DNA of 64,000 nt from Glossina fuscipes (lineage: Eukaryota > Arthropoda > Insecta > Diptera > Glossinidae), in NCBI RefSeq assembly GCF_014805625.2, contig NW_023998455.1, forward strand, positions 5,629,802 to 5,693,801. The letters are read 5' to 3'. This document shows positions 11,266 through 25,172 of this stretch, in pieces; positions within the stretch are counted from its first letter, which is position 1; each line of letters opens with the position of its first letter. The position numbers and the translations under genes are program-made. Under the pieces are notes generated by a model, which made no database searches, had not been told where the DNA came from, and saw only the letters and a program-made list of their open reading frames with translations.

Positions 11266-11577
11266 TCAATTCGATCTTAGACTATTAGGATCGAAATAAA
11301 GTACAATTTTTGATTTCCCAGTTGTCCTTTTAATATCCTGAGAGGAATGGTTTCTCCAAACTGCCGTTTGTATTATACGATTGATGACATTCTTGGCTTT
11401 AGTCCCAAAAATGCTGGCTAAGGATGAGCCTGAAAAACACGACTTGGAGGACATATGTTTCGAGGCTTACCCTTTTGACATGGGCAAAGGAATTACGGCT
11501 GATTCAACTTTTCCGGCGTAACTTAAGACAGGCGGCACGTCAGATGACATTAAAAGCTTCTTAACATCTTTGTTCAT
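11266..11577 (-). pseudogene. unrecognised ORF interrupted by one in-frame stop
   Basis: From ATG 11577, in the favourable context CAAAATG, the minus strand reads 36 codons starting MNKDVKKLLMSSDVPPVLSY, meets TAA at 11467-11469, then stays open for 67 more codons (from ASKHMSSKSCFSGSS to DPNSLRSN) to TGA at 11266-11268. The total is about 100 residues. A GTAAG overlaps the internal stop, so a splice donor there is also possible. Composition is less AT-biased than the flanks. I do not recognise the protein. It may be a decayed retrocopy or transposon piece, or chance; it lies inside the svp intron on the same strand. Confidence 0.25.
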
Positions 11578-14500
11578 TTTGAAAGAAGCTCACTGAATAT
11601 ACTTTCCAGTGAAAGAGAGATTGATCATATTTTCCTTTTTTCCTTGTGACCAATCAATCAGAGGATGTTCCCTATTCGTGTAGCACGACAATGAAGATGG
11701 GAAGACAGCGACAGCTCAGTGGGTTTGTGAGTGTGAGCACCCAATATAGCTATAGCGCAATGTAATCTCTAGCAGGCTTGAAAAGGTCGCAGAAAAAGTT
11801 TTCCTTACAGATACTAATTCCGCAGGTGCCTTACGTTACTAACAGAAGACTTTTACTAATCCTATCCGCCTGAAAGATTCATTTTAAACCGTTTAAAGAA
11901 CAACTCAGGCATTCAAAGCATTTTATTAGAAGAACTATCCGGACGTTATTATCGGTTATGCTTTACATAAACAAAATTAATTTCCAGATAATATTAGCTA
12001 GGGATTTAAACCGCACTTTCCTAAAGCCTGACATGATAATGTATGAGAACGAAGTGGAGAACTTACGTAGCATAATTGCTGAAGTAAATACTACCACTAC
12101 TTGTAAATTTCATCAAAAGATCATTTCGTCAATATGGATGATGGAAATTTTTAACGAATTTTTGCTTAAAAGCTGATAGCATTCGTTGTTATCATTGACT
12201 AACGTTTTATCAAAAACTGACTCAAAACACTTCCATAGAATATGTACTCATACACATGTATTACTGAGCTTGTGCATGGCTTTGCAGATTTAGTTTTGAA
12301 ATTTTGTAGTTGTCTCCTCGATTTTGGGAGGAAGTAGAATTCGTATTACCGTTCTGAGGGCATTTCACTTGCTGCACGACATTTTCTCTTTTTAAAGCGC
12401 TCTTCACTTAAATAAGTTAAGCCTTAGAAGGCTCTTACAGCACACGTGTTTAAGCACTTTTCGTTTAACACTTTGCTTAATTAATATGAAAAGGAAAGAG
12501 AGTAGAAGACTAAAACACTCGACTAAAAATATTTAAACTTAAGGTTAAGTTCACTTCCTCGAGGCTAAGATTTTTCGATTAGAGCACGTGTTGGTTAACT
12601 CTTCAACTTTCCCGATAAGGGTTAATAATGAAATTCCTTTTCGGTGGTTGATGAACGCATGATCTGCTTTGTAATTATGTTTTTGTTTTGTTTTGTTTCT
12701 TCTTTCTCTACTCATTTCGATTAGTATTTGGAAAACCACAAGCAGCTAAAGATCATAACATAAAGTGAAATGACCACAGCATCAACACTTAATACGCTAC
12801 ACTAACAATAGGGTATTAGGATAATTTTTTAATAAACGCACATAAACGCAACGGTTGTTGCTAAAATATTTCCTGGGAATTTTTTCTTTTCGTGAAAAAA
12901 GTAGTGGTCAGTTTATCCCGTACGGAACAACAAACTGGACATTATTTCCTTTATACCGGTTTTTGTGTTTTTTCTTTTTCGAATAATTTTATTAAATATG
13001 TTTGAACACTGACCCTTCGGACAGTTATTTATGGAGCACTAGAAGTAAAAAAAAAAAAAAAAAAAACTGGAAAAAAAAGGTTTAGGGTTTTTTTTTCGAG
13101 GATTTTGACTATTGTGTGAAATGTTGTCCAGACAAGGTCATGTGGAAAATTTATTTTAATTGCTATAAATAATGAGGGTTAATGGCAAAATTTCCAAAAA
13201 ATATTAAACTGCCCGGCAACGTGAAGAAGTGACGGCCAATGATGACCGCTGCATACCTTTCGACAAATTTTAGATAAATAAAAATCTTCAAGTTTTTTAT
13301 AAGGTTGTCACATAAAGGTAGACCGTAGACGGTAGGTTTTATATTTAAGAGCAATGGTTGCGTTGTTTTTTCTTCTGCTCCTTTTTACTTATTTCTTGAA
13401 TTGGTTTTATTTTAGGCTTTCTTTCCTTTCCCTTAAACATATATCCGTCGTTATCGTTTTCGTTGTTGTTGTTGTTGTTGTTATATTAAACTGTAAACTT
13501 AAGAATTCCAGGTGTGTTCGTTAAGAGTTTTAATGCCTGCGTTCTCTTGTATACATAATATGCGTTTAATATCACTTCAATTGATTGTTACGTTCGTTGT
13601 TGCGATACTCCTGCTCCTAAAGCTTTTTACAATGGTAACACTTGCGAAATATGCATCAGAGAAAATGTAAAAACAATGCTTTAATCTGTTCGATTTTCAG
13701 AAATAATACCCTACAATCCAATAACGACGATTTCATTGACATATTCCTTTAACTATGATCGGGAATTGCCTTCGTTCCCTCCCAAATTAATGTCAGAGCT
13801 CTTGATTAGGTAAGCAACAGCTTGTAAGTAAGGCTGAAAGTTGGAAGGTCTACAAAAAAAGTCTAGCCTCAGATGGATTACTTTCATTTCCGATATGAAG
13901 ATGCATGAAAGCGATATTTGTTAGCAAACTCAATTCCTTTTTCGTTTATTGATCCGTACCGCGGCGTTTAATTCTTTTTTCGAGGAAAAACAAACTCTGT
14001 AAGAGTAGTGGAAAACAACTGGACGAACGAGCATGTGCATGGCTCGCACAGTCAATTCAGTTCAAAGTCCACGCCCAGCTTCAGGAAAGAAAAGTTCTAT
14101 GATGTATTTATTATCAAGTGAGTTAAACGTGCTCCCATTACTGCTGTGTATACATAAATATCCGCACAATCTTTATTATAATCGCTAGTTAGTTACTAGC
14201 GTTTACCTAAAATTTCATTTATTTTCTAATGATCTAAAACAAAGGCAACATAAGAACATAAGAATATCGGACAAAGACTTGTGATAAATCAGGTTCGAGC
14301 GATTGGAACTCCTTGTACATCAAATGCTGATAAGTGTTTATACAAAAGTCCAGATCAATGTCTCCTCAAACTGATGACTAACTCAATTCCGTTTTTTTTT
14401 TTTTTGGTTTATGCAATCTCACGGAACCTTTCTAATGTCTAAGAATCTTTATTCCCGAAGACAGACATCGGGGTGTTACATTCGAAATGATCAAACTAGT

Positions 14501-14629
14501 AGACCCCTTAGGCCTTGGGTAACTAAAAACTGCTAAACAATTGTAAAAGTTTTTCTGTTTTATTTTCTTAACTGCTTTAAATATTTCTTCAATGTTTGTG
14601 TGTGTCTGTTTGTTTGCATTTTTTTTTTT

Positions 14630-14639
14630 NNNNNNNNNN
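14630..14639. other. 10-N assembly gap flanked by an exact 47-bp duplication
   Basis: Ten N bases separate two identical 47-base copies of the same sequence (14583-14629 and 14640-14686), each ending in eleven T. This is what results when two contigs overlap but are joined with a fixed gap instead of being merged. The duplication is probably not real. Confidence 0.85.
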
Positions 14640-14818
14640 ATTTCTTCAATGTTTGTGTGTGTCTGTTTGTTTGCATTTTTTTTTTTGCTCCTTTCTGTTA
14701 AGAATTGTTAATACATTTATGAGTTTTCCTTTAGGCATTATTTTATTTTATGTAAGCGGGAATTTCAACAACAAGAGATTTCTTTGAATGATAGCAACAG
14801 ATTTTTTATTCGCATATG

Positions 14819-14819
14819 A

Positions 14820-14851
<32 letters not shown>

Positions 14852-14880
14852 GTGTGTGTGTATATATTTATATATATATA
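14819..14880. repeat. AT/TG dinucleotide microsatellite
   Basis: An AT run is interrupted by a short TG stretch and then resumes. It lies within svp intron 2, close to the assembly gap. Confidence 0.9.
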
Positions 14881-16404
14881 GGTTTGAAAAATAAAAAGCC
14901 TTTACCATACACATAAAATATCACATTCATATCTGGAGTGTGGGCGTTCTCTGTTACATAGTAACGATGAAAAATAAAATATATTTTCGAAATGCTTTAA
15001 AAATCAAAAAATCGAAAGTCAGCAAAGGGAACGTTATATACTCTCTATTAATTTAATTAAGTGATCCTTAAATCAAAAAATCAAAATAAGATTGTTTCGA
15101 AAGCTTATATCTTTCATCTATGATAGGTGGTATACTCTGACGAAAGAGATGCCATATGTAAAATGAAGTATTTATGCCAAAAAAAAAAAAACCAAGCATT
15201 GCCTGTTTGTTTTTTTGGAAAATGTAAATTTTTACATATAAAATTTTTACATATTTTATTGATAAAAGAAATAGCAGACAAAGATATACTTTATACCGTA
15301 TATTTAAATCATAAAACCAAACTGTTTAGCTATGGGCAATGGATGCTCTTAAAAGAAAGGCGCTACAGATAATGTTGTTTTGCAAGTTGGCTCTGCTTGA
15401 ATGGATTCGGAATGTTTAGCTTAGGCAGATATACGGACGTACATGTACTCAGATATTCAATTGGATACACAATAGATATGGCAATAGGCATACCTATCGA
15501 CATGACCCAATAATCGGGAACTGAAACATTCCTTAATGAATTCAAAATTTGATGCTTGTGGAGCATACATATATAAGGCCAAACCATCTTCCTTCTGGAT
15601 GTTACAAACGTTTTGACAAAAGAATTCAATTTCGTTATTATTAGGTAGGCGTGGCTAAGTTTTTCCATTGTTATGATGTACATAAATACTTAATCAATGT
15701 TGTATACAAAATTCACCTAAACATGACCATCTATTTGCCTGTCCGTCTGTCCATCCGTCCATCTGTTCAATTGTCCATCTGCCCGTTTATGTAATGTTTG
15801 CGTTAAAAATTCTCGTATCCACAAAAAAAAAAAAAAATCAAGTTCCGATTTGACTCACTGAAAGCAGTCCAAATTGGTGAATGCACTATAAATAAACTAA
15901 AGCAAAAAGAAAGGCTAAGAACATCTCGGTTTTTTTGCTCATTACTCATTAGCTACAATAAAGACGCGAAAAAATCTTTTGCGTTTATTCTACAAGCATG
16001 GACATAATCAACCACGTCCACCCAATTTTATAAAGTAGGGAAGTTTTTTGTGTTCAACTTTTATTAAAATAAAGGTGGTGAGTGCAAAAAGATTCGAATT
16101 ATTTTCATTGTTCGTTGATTTCCGAACCAGATGCACTCTCACTGTACTTTGTACTGCAGGCGATTTAGCTGAACGGTGTATTCATTGAAAGGGCTTTCCT
16201 AGTTATTGTTTTTGTTTTTTTTTTTTTTTTTTTTTTGAAGAACAAAAAGAGAATTTTCCTTTGCGGATTTTTAATGCTAATACCGCTTTGGTTTATCGCT
16301 ATCGATATTACGCTTACGCATCGATCGTATTTACCGAAAAGGCAAGAAGAAAATTTAATCATATCTAAATGTTATTTATAATATATATTTTACCTTTAAT
16401 TGTA

Positions 16405-17316
16405 AAGGGTGATCAAATGAGAGATAGTTTTTTTTTAAACATTTCATGGTTTCCGTTAATTGACATTTATGCTTAGTACTCATCCAATACACGCAGTTGT
16501 ATATCGTTAAAGTTTATTACAAAAATAATGAATGTATTCGTACGAATTTAGGGTCAATGTAACCAGTATGTGGAGCTTACTGTTCGTAACGTAATTGAAA
16601 AATTCGAGTCAAATGTCAGTGTTTGCAAAGTTAGCCTGTCAAAAATATAAACGTATTGCTAAGAATATCGATACTGTGAGGCAAAGTGTGAGCGAACCAG
16701 CTGCCGTCAATGAAGACGGGCATAGAGATGTGATTATCCGTCTCTTGTAGCATAAGAGGTCTCAACGATATATGATTTGAAGAAAATAGTGCAACTTTCC
16801 ATGCATCTCGTGATACGATAATCATGTAATCTGCAAAAATGCCTGGGTGAGTCTACCATCAAAGCCATGCGATAGAACATAGCTCCGTTGGAATTTTTCT
16901 TTGGAATTGTGTTAAGTCATTAATATTTCAATAAAGTGTAAGCTTTCTATGACCAATATTGTTCATATCCGCAGGCGTAGCCAAATAGATAAGAATCAAG
17001 ACAAACAAATCAGTTTTCACGGGTTCAAATCCCCATGGAAGTAGAGTTTATTTGGGCTGTAGCTATAGTGCGCATTCAGTCGGTAAAAGCGTAACACTCC
17101 ACACTTGGACACACGCCCACTAGACTGCGGCCACTTCCCTTCCTTCACTTTTTTGTGACCATCATCCTATGACGTCTATAGGGGCCACCATCTGAGTGAT
17201 TGGTGGTAGCTAAGAATTGAACGAATTTTCACAGATATCTACAAGCGGACATTTACATGAAATCATTTTGTTTTTGTTAAAAATAAAAAAAAAAAAATCT
17301 CTTATTTCATCACCCT
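16405..17316 (+). mobile_element. decayed mariner-like element with matching terminal inverted repeats
   Basis: The left end AGGGTGATCAAATGAGAGAT (16406-16425) matches the reverse complement of the right end (17297-17316) at 18 of 20 positions; both ends are followed inwards by T-rich tracts, and TA dinucleotides flank both sides. Between them, the plus strand carries transposase-like remnants: QYVELTVRNVIEKFESN at about 16558-16608, then, after a frame change, KNIDTVRQSVSEP and DVIIRLL followed by a stop at about 16748. These resemble the helix-turn-helix part of insect Tc1/mariner transposases (NIAAV.ESV and similar). The element is about 0.9 kb, shorter than a full mariner of about 1.3 kb, with several stops and shifts, so it is inactive. 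It sits inside svp intron 2, opposite to the gene. Confidence 0.7.
16977..17032 (+). repeat. possible tRNA-like (SINE) promoter boxes
   Basis: GTAGCCAAATAG (16979 region) resembles an A box, and GGTTCAAATCC (17022-17032) is a good B box about 34 nt further on, the usual Pol III spacing. No tRNA cloverleaf could be drawn with confidence. It lies inside the mariner-like element and could be a SINE insertion or chance. Confidence 0.3.
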
Positions 17317-20300
17317 ACATATAATAATTAGTCAGTGTGTTAAAGTGTTTCTTCAACCGCGTGTATGAATATAATTTAGTTAGGCAAAAGAAAAAAAAAG
17401 AACGAATAAATATGATGAGAGAGAAATTTTTTTTTGTACGTACATTGTCCGTGAATCCGTGAGTCTGGTCCTGTTAGTCCCATTCGGATCACTAAATGCA
17501 TATAAAAACATATATATACGACTTTGTTTAGTAAAGCAAAATAAAATTTTTATTAAAAACAAAAAAATGTGTTAAATGTATATCTTTAGGCTACACATTG
17601 TCCTCTTGGGCAATATATTCTAATTCGAAATGAGAAATAAACCCTCTCTTCGATACCTTTCTCTACAAAACTTTCGCTTAAAACTTTGTGAAACTGTCGG
17701 CTTTTATTTACCTATTCATTCTTTTATTAAAACATTTTTTTATTAAGAACTTTATCTCAGTCCGGCAAAATATTAAGCAGACGCACAACAACAATGAAAC
17801 TTTTACTTTTTACTGAAAACGTATGAAAATATGCAGTACTTTTGAAACTCTCCACGAGATATTTAATAACCGATTCTACGGATCGTGCGAATCGCTATAT
17901 GTAAAATTTAATAAATCGTTAACTAAATAAGAAACAAGCATATCTCGTTTCCATCTATCCTATCTACCTCCTTCAAAAGTAATACAATTAGTTCAATGCT
18001 CCTCCAAGTACGCTTGAGTTCACGTAATGATTCCGCCCAATTTGCAAACAGATAATAGTCGTTGACGACTAGGTCTAGAAGACACGGAAGAATGGTGCAG
18101 CAATTCGAACTTTAGTTTACACAATCTCGTTGTTCTCGCTATCGACTTATGACCCGATGTTCTTATTGCCATTCGGAAAACAACCTTCACGCAACATAGT
18201 GAACCCACTTCACTTTACGATTATCGAGAATAATTTTCGGGAGTTTTTTGATATTTTCTGGTGTAGATGTCACTTGTGCGCCTTCATTGTGTTCGGCATT
18301 ATCGGCCCGAGAGAGCCGTTTTAGTCTTCTCGACATCGATCGAAATCGATCGTCATTTGAATAATTTATTCGACAGCAATTTTACGATCAAAAGATTTTT
18401 TTACTCAATAATAAGAAAAACGTGTGATTGGTCGAGAGCTGAAAACTCTCTTCTCGTTACAGCGAGTCCATAAGCCGCAGTCATTGAGATTGAGTCGTGG
18501 CATAACATGACAAGTATGTTTAATTATTTTGGATTTTACAGCAAAAGCACTGTTGACACCGAAGTCAATCAAATCGCACTTTTCAATACACTGGCTCCAC
18601 GAGTTCAATAATTTGGTTTGCTCTTCAACTTATCTTGAATACTTGAAAATGTATTGTTAATCGCTCGCGGAGCATTTATTAATTTTTATTTTTTTTAGCT
18701 GCAGAAAGCCAAGCCAATGTTGAGATTGAAAGATGTTTAAGCCAACTAAGAAACTTGGCAAGTGGTAAGTAAGCAAAAGATCGGAAAGAAATGAAATTTT
18801 AATAGACATTATTTTAGATTTGGCACTTTTTAATAACAAATCCCGAGAATTGTCAATCCATGTGTGATAAGCTGACATTTTCAGTTCTCGAATTCAGGCA
18901 ATAAAATGGATGTTGATAAACCAGTCAGCTGCTATTAGAAGGAAATAATTTTTTTACTTTTTTAGTTTTACCCAAAGTACAAAGCAAATAATTGAGGTCT
19001 TGTTATGACAAAAAAAGGTCTTTCAAGAATACATCATCAGCCATGCAAGAATTTCCGATTTTATTTCGTTTGGAAATCTTGCCCCAAACGATCAAAACAG
19101 TTGGAAGTTGAATAGAGAAAGAGGTGAGAGCTTCTTGAATATGCGTCAGATCCCATATCTAATAAATCCGTCCCTATATCTATCTTTCTGCAAAGTTCTG
19201 CCTCATTAAGCGATATAAGTTCCAATAACATATCAAAAATTTGCCACTTTTCACAGCCGCATTAGAGAAATTTGACAACCGAGCAATCTGTCTTGGAAGT
19301 GTAATGCTTTTCCGCAGAAATATTACTTCTCTTTTATTTTAAACGAAAACTCAATTTTAACCAGTTTTTCTGGATTTATTTTTTTTTTATTTTGATCTAA
19401 AATTCGCATAATTTAATTGTATTCACTTTCCGCTGTTTTATGGTAAATTTTATCGCATGTGTGCACATTAGTTTGCGAAGCCTATAACTATGTGGTGGTA
19501 TGCGAGCATATTAAAATGAAACTGTTGACCGACCAATGGCCTGAGGGTAAAAATTACTTGAACTTTATAGGATTTAGAATTTCATTTTCAAAAAAAAAAG
19601 GGAGACAAATGAATGAAAACTGAATTTTTTTAAAAAATTCCCACGTTTTTAAATGAAAAAATACAAACCAACAAGAAATATGTCACCAACTAAACTAAAC
19701 TAGTTTCTTGAACAATTTGTTTTTCTTTTCTTATTTAACTCAAAATTTTTCAAACAAAACGATGATGAGTACATTTGCTCTATAATTGAAATGAAAATAT
19801 CAGGTTTCTTAAGAAAATGTCATAATTCGCAAATAACAAGTGCCTTATTTGCGCTTTCCTGTATGTCCTTCAAAACAATCTCCTTTATGTGGAACAATAA
19901 TACGTTTACGTTTTGAAAAGTCCCATAACCAAAAGTTTGGATTATATTAAACTTGCTGTACATATAATCGCCCAGAAATAGACACAAGGTGCATTATATA
20001 GTTTCTTGGAGTGAGACGGGAATACGATTTTATCAAATTCCACTATTGGGTTCATAAGAAAAACTTAAAACTTTTAAGGAGGACCGCGTGAAATTTCAGA
20101 GCAAAAATAGTTGAGAAAGAGGTCCGTAAGAGTTTAAAATCGGTAAAGAAAATTGATTCAAAAGTTAGTGAATATACTTCACAGGCTATTTAGAAGAAAG
20201 ACGTGAGCAAAGTCAAACGTTTAACTAAAAAGTGAGCAATCAATAGAATATTTGTGGTACCCTATACTATTTGTGGTGTATTATGTTTGTGCGGATATGT

Positions 20301-21770
20301 ACAACACCCACCTTTTATTCTACAGATACGATCGATCGTACAGATAAAATTACTTTCTGAATCGATCTTAGCTTGTCTGTCTGTCCGCCCGTTCGTCTTG
20401 TTATGTTCAACTTAGAGATTGCATTTTCTGAGAATTTTTGGTATATCGTCGAGTGTTGACCCAAGGACAAACCCTATTGAAAATTGTTCAGATCGGAGCA
20501 CACTTTCGATCACATCCCATATAATGCCTAATTGCGAAAAGTCGTTAAGCGAATAACTGCACTCAAGGAAATAGTTTGAAGTTTTGATAGTTTCATCTAA
20601 ACGCTAGCAGCCATTCTATCGTGCGTGTATGTAATGCTCCCACTTATCTTACGACCTATTAGTTATTAAAAATTAAAAGTTTTTGATTTAAAAATGACAT
20701 AAACTTCCTTTATTCATGATTCTCAAAATTAAATAAGAAGAAGAAGTAATTACAAGTTCACTTTTAAGCCGTCCCACTAGTAAAACCAATAAATGTAACT
20801 CTTTACTAATATATCAGTCTACCATCGCTGATCTTTCCCAACATTCTAGACGTTTCCGCTTTGAAGTCGAACGTGCACATATGCTACTTCCTTTTTGTCT
20901 GTCTCTCTCTACCTAGAGTACTTCCTGGCTAACACCTATGTATAGCCGACATCCCCTATTAAAATAAGATTTCGGATATCGATGATTCACTTGAAAGTGA
21001 ATTTGGTTTTCCTATTTGCTTAAACATTCTATTCTTACTTTTTTTTTTATATTCATTGGTTTATAACAATTAAGTAACGAGGCTAGCATTGATTACCTAT
21101 CGATATGTGCTACTAAATCAACAACTGTATTAAATGATTAAGTAATTGGCTGTAAGCCTAACCTGTCAATTTCATTTCTATTAGTAAATTATTCATATGC
21201 TCTGATTATTAGCTTCTATTGTCATTCTCTTAAGTTCACAATCAATATTAAACAGTAGCTTAGTAGCTAAGTTGTTACAGGCCTTCTTAATAGCTGTTAT
21301 AATTGTTGTTGTTCCACTTTGAATTAATCGCATTTTTCTCGCTTTTAATTATTGTTTACATAAAAAAAAAAAAAAATTATATATACATGTATATACCAAT
21401 TGTCAACAGGTTTTTTTAACTCGGCTAAGTTTTTTGTTTTTTTTTTTTGTTTTTGTTTTTTTGCATTCGCCTTTTATTGAAAATTTGATCTTTATTATTT
21501 GTTTCTTCACCGTTTGCCGACGTCGTCATCGGCTACATTTTGTCAAGCGTTGACGTGTTAATTATCAGTGCAGGTAGGTTCCTTCGATGCAACTGTTTTT
21601 GTTTACCGTCTACATAAACAAGTTTATTAATATATTTTTAAGTACACATGTTTTTTTTATTTTTTTATTTTTTTTTTGTTTTCTTCATTTCGTTCGTTTT
21701 CTTTAACACTGGGGTCAGTAAAGGTGATTGAGAACAATAATCAAATGCACAACACAACTAAGAAATATTA

Positions 21771-21773
<3 letters not shown>

Positions 21774-21808
<35 letters not shown>
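21774..21808. repeat. AT dinucleotide microsatellite
   Basis: An uninterrupted AT run of about 35 bases in svp intron 2. Confidence 0.9.
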
Positions 21809-21814
<6 letters not shown>

Positions 21815-23313
21815 TATTTTGTTATTCAATTAATAACAACTGTATGTATAAATATACGTAAAAATGTATGTAGCTACGTCCGTACATGAATACTAATGGA
21901 TACACGCTCATGTATTGCGTAAATTAATTTTATTGTTCATTTTTTATTTAGTTTTTTTTTATTTTGTTTATTTTTTTTTTATTTTGTATTCATTCTTGAT
22001 GTACATATAATTGTTGTAGAACTTTTAATTAAAATAAATACATTTTTCATATATTTTACGGACTTTGCACGCATTAGAATTACAATGCATAAGTTTTTAA
22101 TTAACTTAACCCGAACTGTGACTGTCGCCATCACAGAATTGCAACCAAAATCGAATATCGATTAATGCTTGATATCTTTGAAAACAGAAATCAAATGACA
22201 AATAATTGACCTCCGCATGTATACATCAAGTTTTATTAACTCATTTTACGGATTAAGCTTTGGAATGTTCTAAAGCCACAGTTGCACGTCACAGATTGAG
22301 AGAATTTCCGAAAATCATTTAAAGGAATTTAAAGAAATTAATATGATTCTACGGCGAAAATTCCAAGGACAGGACTGCAAAGGATGCAAAAAACACAGAT
22401 ATTTTAACGTGAACACCTGCCGTGACAAGACATCTGGACTAATGGCGGAGGAGATTGACAAAAAGTCATTCATTGACGGCTACTGTGCAGCAAGAGGTGT
22501 TAGCCACTCTGGTTTCAATTTGATGTCATAGAGTGACGCAGCCGTCACTCATATATATCGTCCCCTTTGAGTATCAGAATAGGTTCTGTCAAGGGCGCTC
22601 GTCTTTCTTGAATTCAACGGTTTGACAGTCGGACAGTTTCTCTTATAATCTTTTTTTACAAACTTAGTGACAACGAATCAAGAACACTGTATAGATCACG
22701 TAGCTTCCCGAAGTGCAATTGTTAATGGGTAGCCACTAAGCTGGGTGGGCTTTTGCAATCTTACTATCAGGTTGTCTCTAGTGGAACGTCAACACCTTTT
22801 TGATGCCAAATCTGCAGTCGACCACGGATTTACCATTCATTGAGAAGGAAATATCGATACAATAGGAAATATTATCCTTTAAAGGCCGAGTAGCGTTACT
22901 CTGCTCGAAAAGTTTTCTGCGGATGAATTTCCGAGATTTCTCATATCAAATTGGAATAGATGAACGAATATGGCCAAATCTCCCAAACACATTGCATGCG
23001 GCTAGCAACACTGGTCATAAGAAAATTTACTTATAACTTGTTTGTCAAAATAAGGAAAAATCTATTAAAGTCCAATGATAGACCTAAACAGTTCTAAACA
23101 GTCTTTTTACATCAATTGTTTGACATATTATCGTGAGAGGAGTGACACAAGACTCGTGCTACTTCCGTTTAATTTTTAAGTATTCGAATAAAACTAAATG
23201 CCAATTCACTAGCAACAGCGTCAGACATATGCAACTAACATACATATGGTATATGTATGTATATACTTATATAGGTGTGTACATAAGACGTTTATATAAA
23301 TGATCAGCCTTTA

Positions 23314-23703
<390 letters not shown>

Positions 23704-24628
23704 TTACATTAATTAAATTATATAAATTAATAAACAATAAACAAGATTGCTGCAGTAATTTACTAAACACAACTTATTCACAAGTTTCTGAAACCGACCA
23801 TCAACCATCAATCTAAGTGGCTTAGATTCATTTTTACAGCGCGACAGGCTTACGTACAATGACATATGATAGCGATTGCAATGTAATGTAATGTGATGTT
23901 GCTGATGTTGTTCTTTTAGTTTTTTATGTCGATGTGGTTGAATATAAAAACACTGATATTGCGCAGACTTAACATGATGTCTGTGGCAAAAAATGTGTTA
24001 TCATGGAACTCACTTGAAAATGCTTCTTTTTTTTTTTCTAGAGGTAATAAAAATAAAACAATGAAAAGAAAACATTTATCTATAGCAATAACTACTAGAA
24101 AGACGACAACAACAAAAACAATAACAACGTTAACAGCAACGTTTCCTAAAACATTAAAGCGTAAGCTAGTGCAAGCAAACATCATTTGAAACAAATTCCA
24201 AACTGTGTAAAGCATGCTTGTTAGCAACAACACAATACAAGGAAAGAGGCAACAGCAACAGCAATGGCAACAACAAAACCTAATATAGCATTCACAGCTT
24301 AAACACTTCAACCGCAAAACATGTACATTTATATATATATATATATATGTATATCTTTACTAAGTATATAAATATGAAAGTTTGTATGTGTATCTGGTGT
24401 GTGTGGATTTTTTCAATGCATGTATTTTGACCCTATTTTAGTTTTAAAACAACAACAACAATAACAACAATAACCACCTATGTGAACTATAAACTGGTAA
24501 ATCACCGTCTCTATGCCATGAAATGAAAATCCGTTCAGTTTTTTATTTTTTTTTTTTTGTTTCATTTAATAGTTTATCCCTTTAAATAACAACAGCAACA
24601 ATAACGACAGAAATGACTTGCATTAACT

Positions 24629-24629
<1 letters not shown>

Positions 24630-24667
<38 letters not shown>

Positions 24668-24712
24668 ATGTACGTATGTATGTGTGTGTGTGTGTGTGTG
24701 TATGTGTGTTGT
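24630..24712. repeat. TA then TG dinucleotide microsatellite
   Basis: A TA run passes into TGTG repeats with TATG and TACG interruptions. Confidence 0.9.
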
Positions 24713-25140
24713 GTTTGGTTACTATCTCTTGTCATGCGGTTGCTGCTGATGCTGGTGCTGATGCTCAAGTTGCTTACATTGGTTGCGGTTACAGTTGCTG
24801 AGCTTGTGTCTTACTGATGATATTACTGTGCCGTACTGCCGTGTGTGTGTGCAGTGAGTGTTGTGGCTCCTCATGCTGCCATCATGTCAATGGCCATGTT
24901 ACACGTTTCATGGCTTAACGCCTCCCATAAAATTACCTTTAATGGGTTTCAATTAATGTAGAGGTTTTTCTTCGTCTTTTATACTTCTTTGTTTTTCACT
25001 TATTGCTAATGTTGTTGTTGACGTTGCTATTGCTGTTGCTTTTGCTGTTATTTTCATTGTAGATCATTACAAAATCTAAGTCTAAGTCTAAGCTTAACAA
25101 AACCTTCTTTTTTAAGGGTCTCCTTGAATTTCCAATCAAG

Positions 25141-25172
<32 letters not shown>

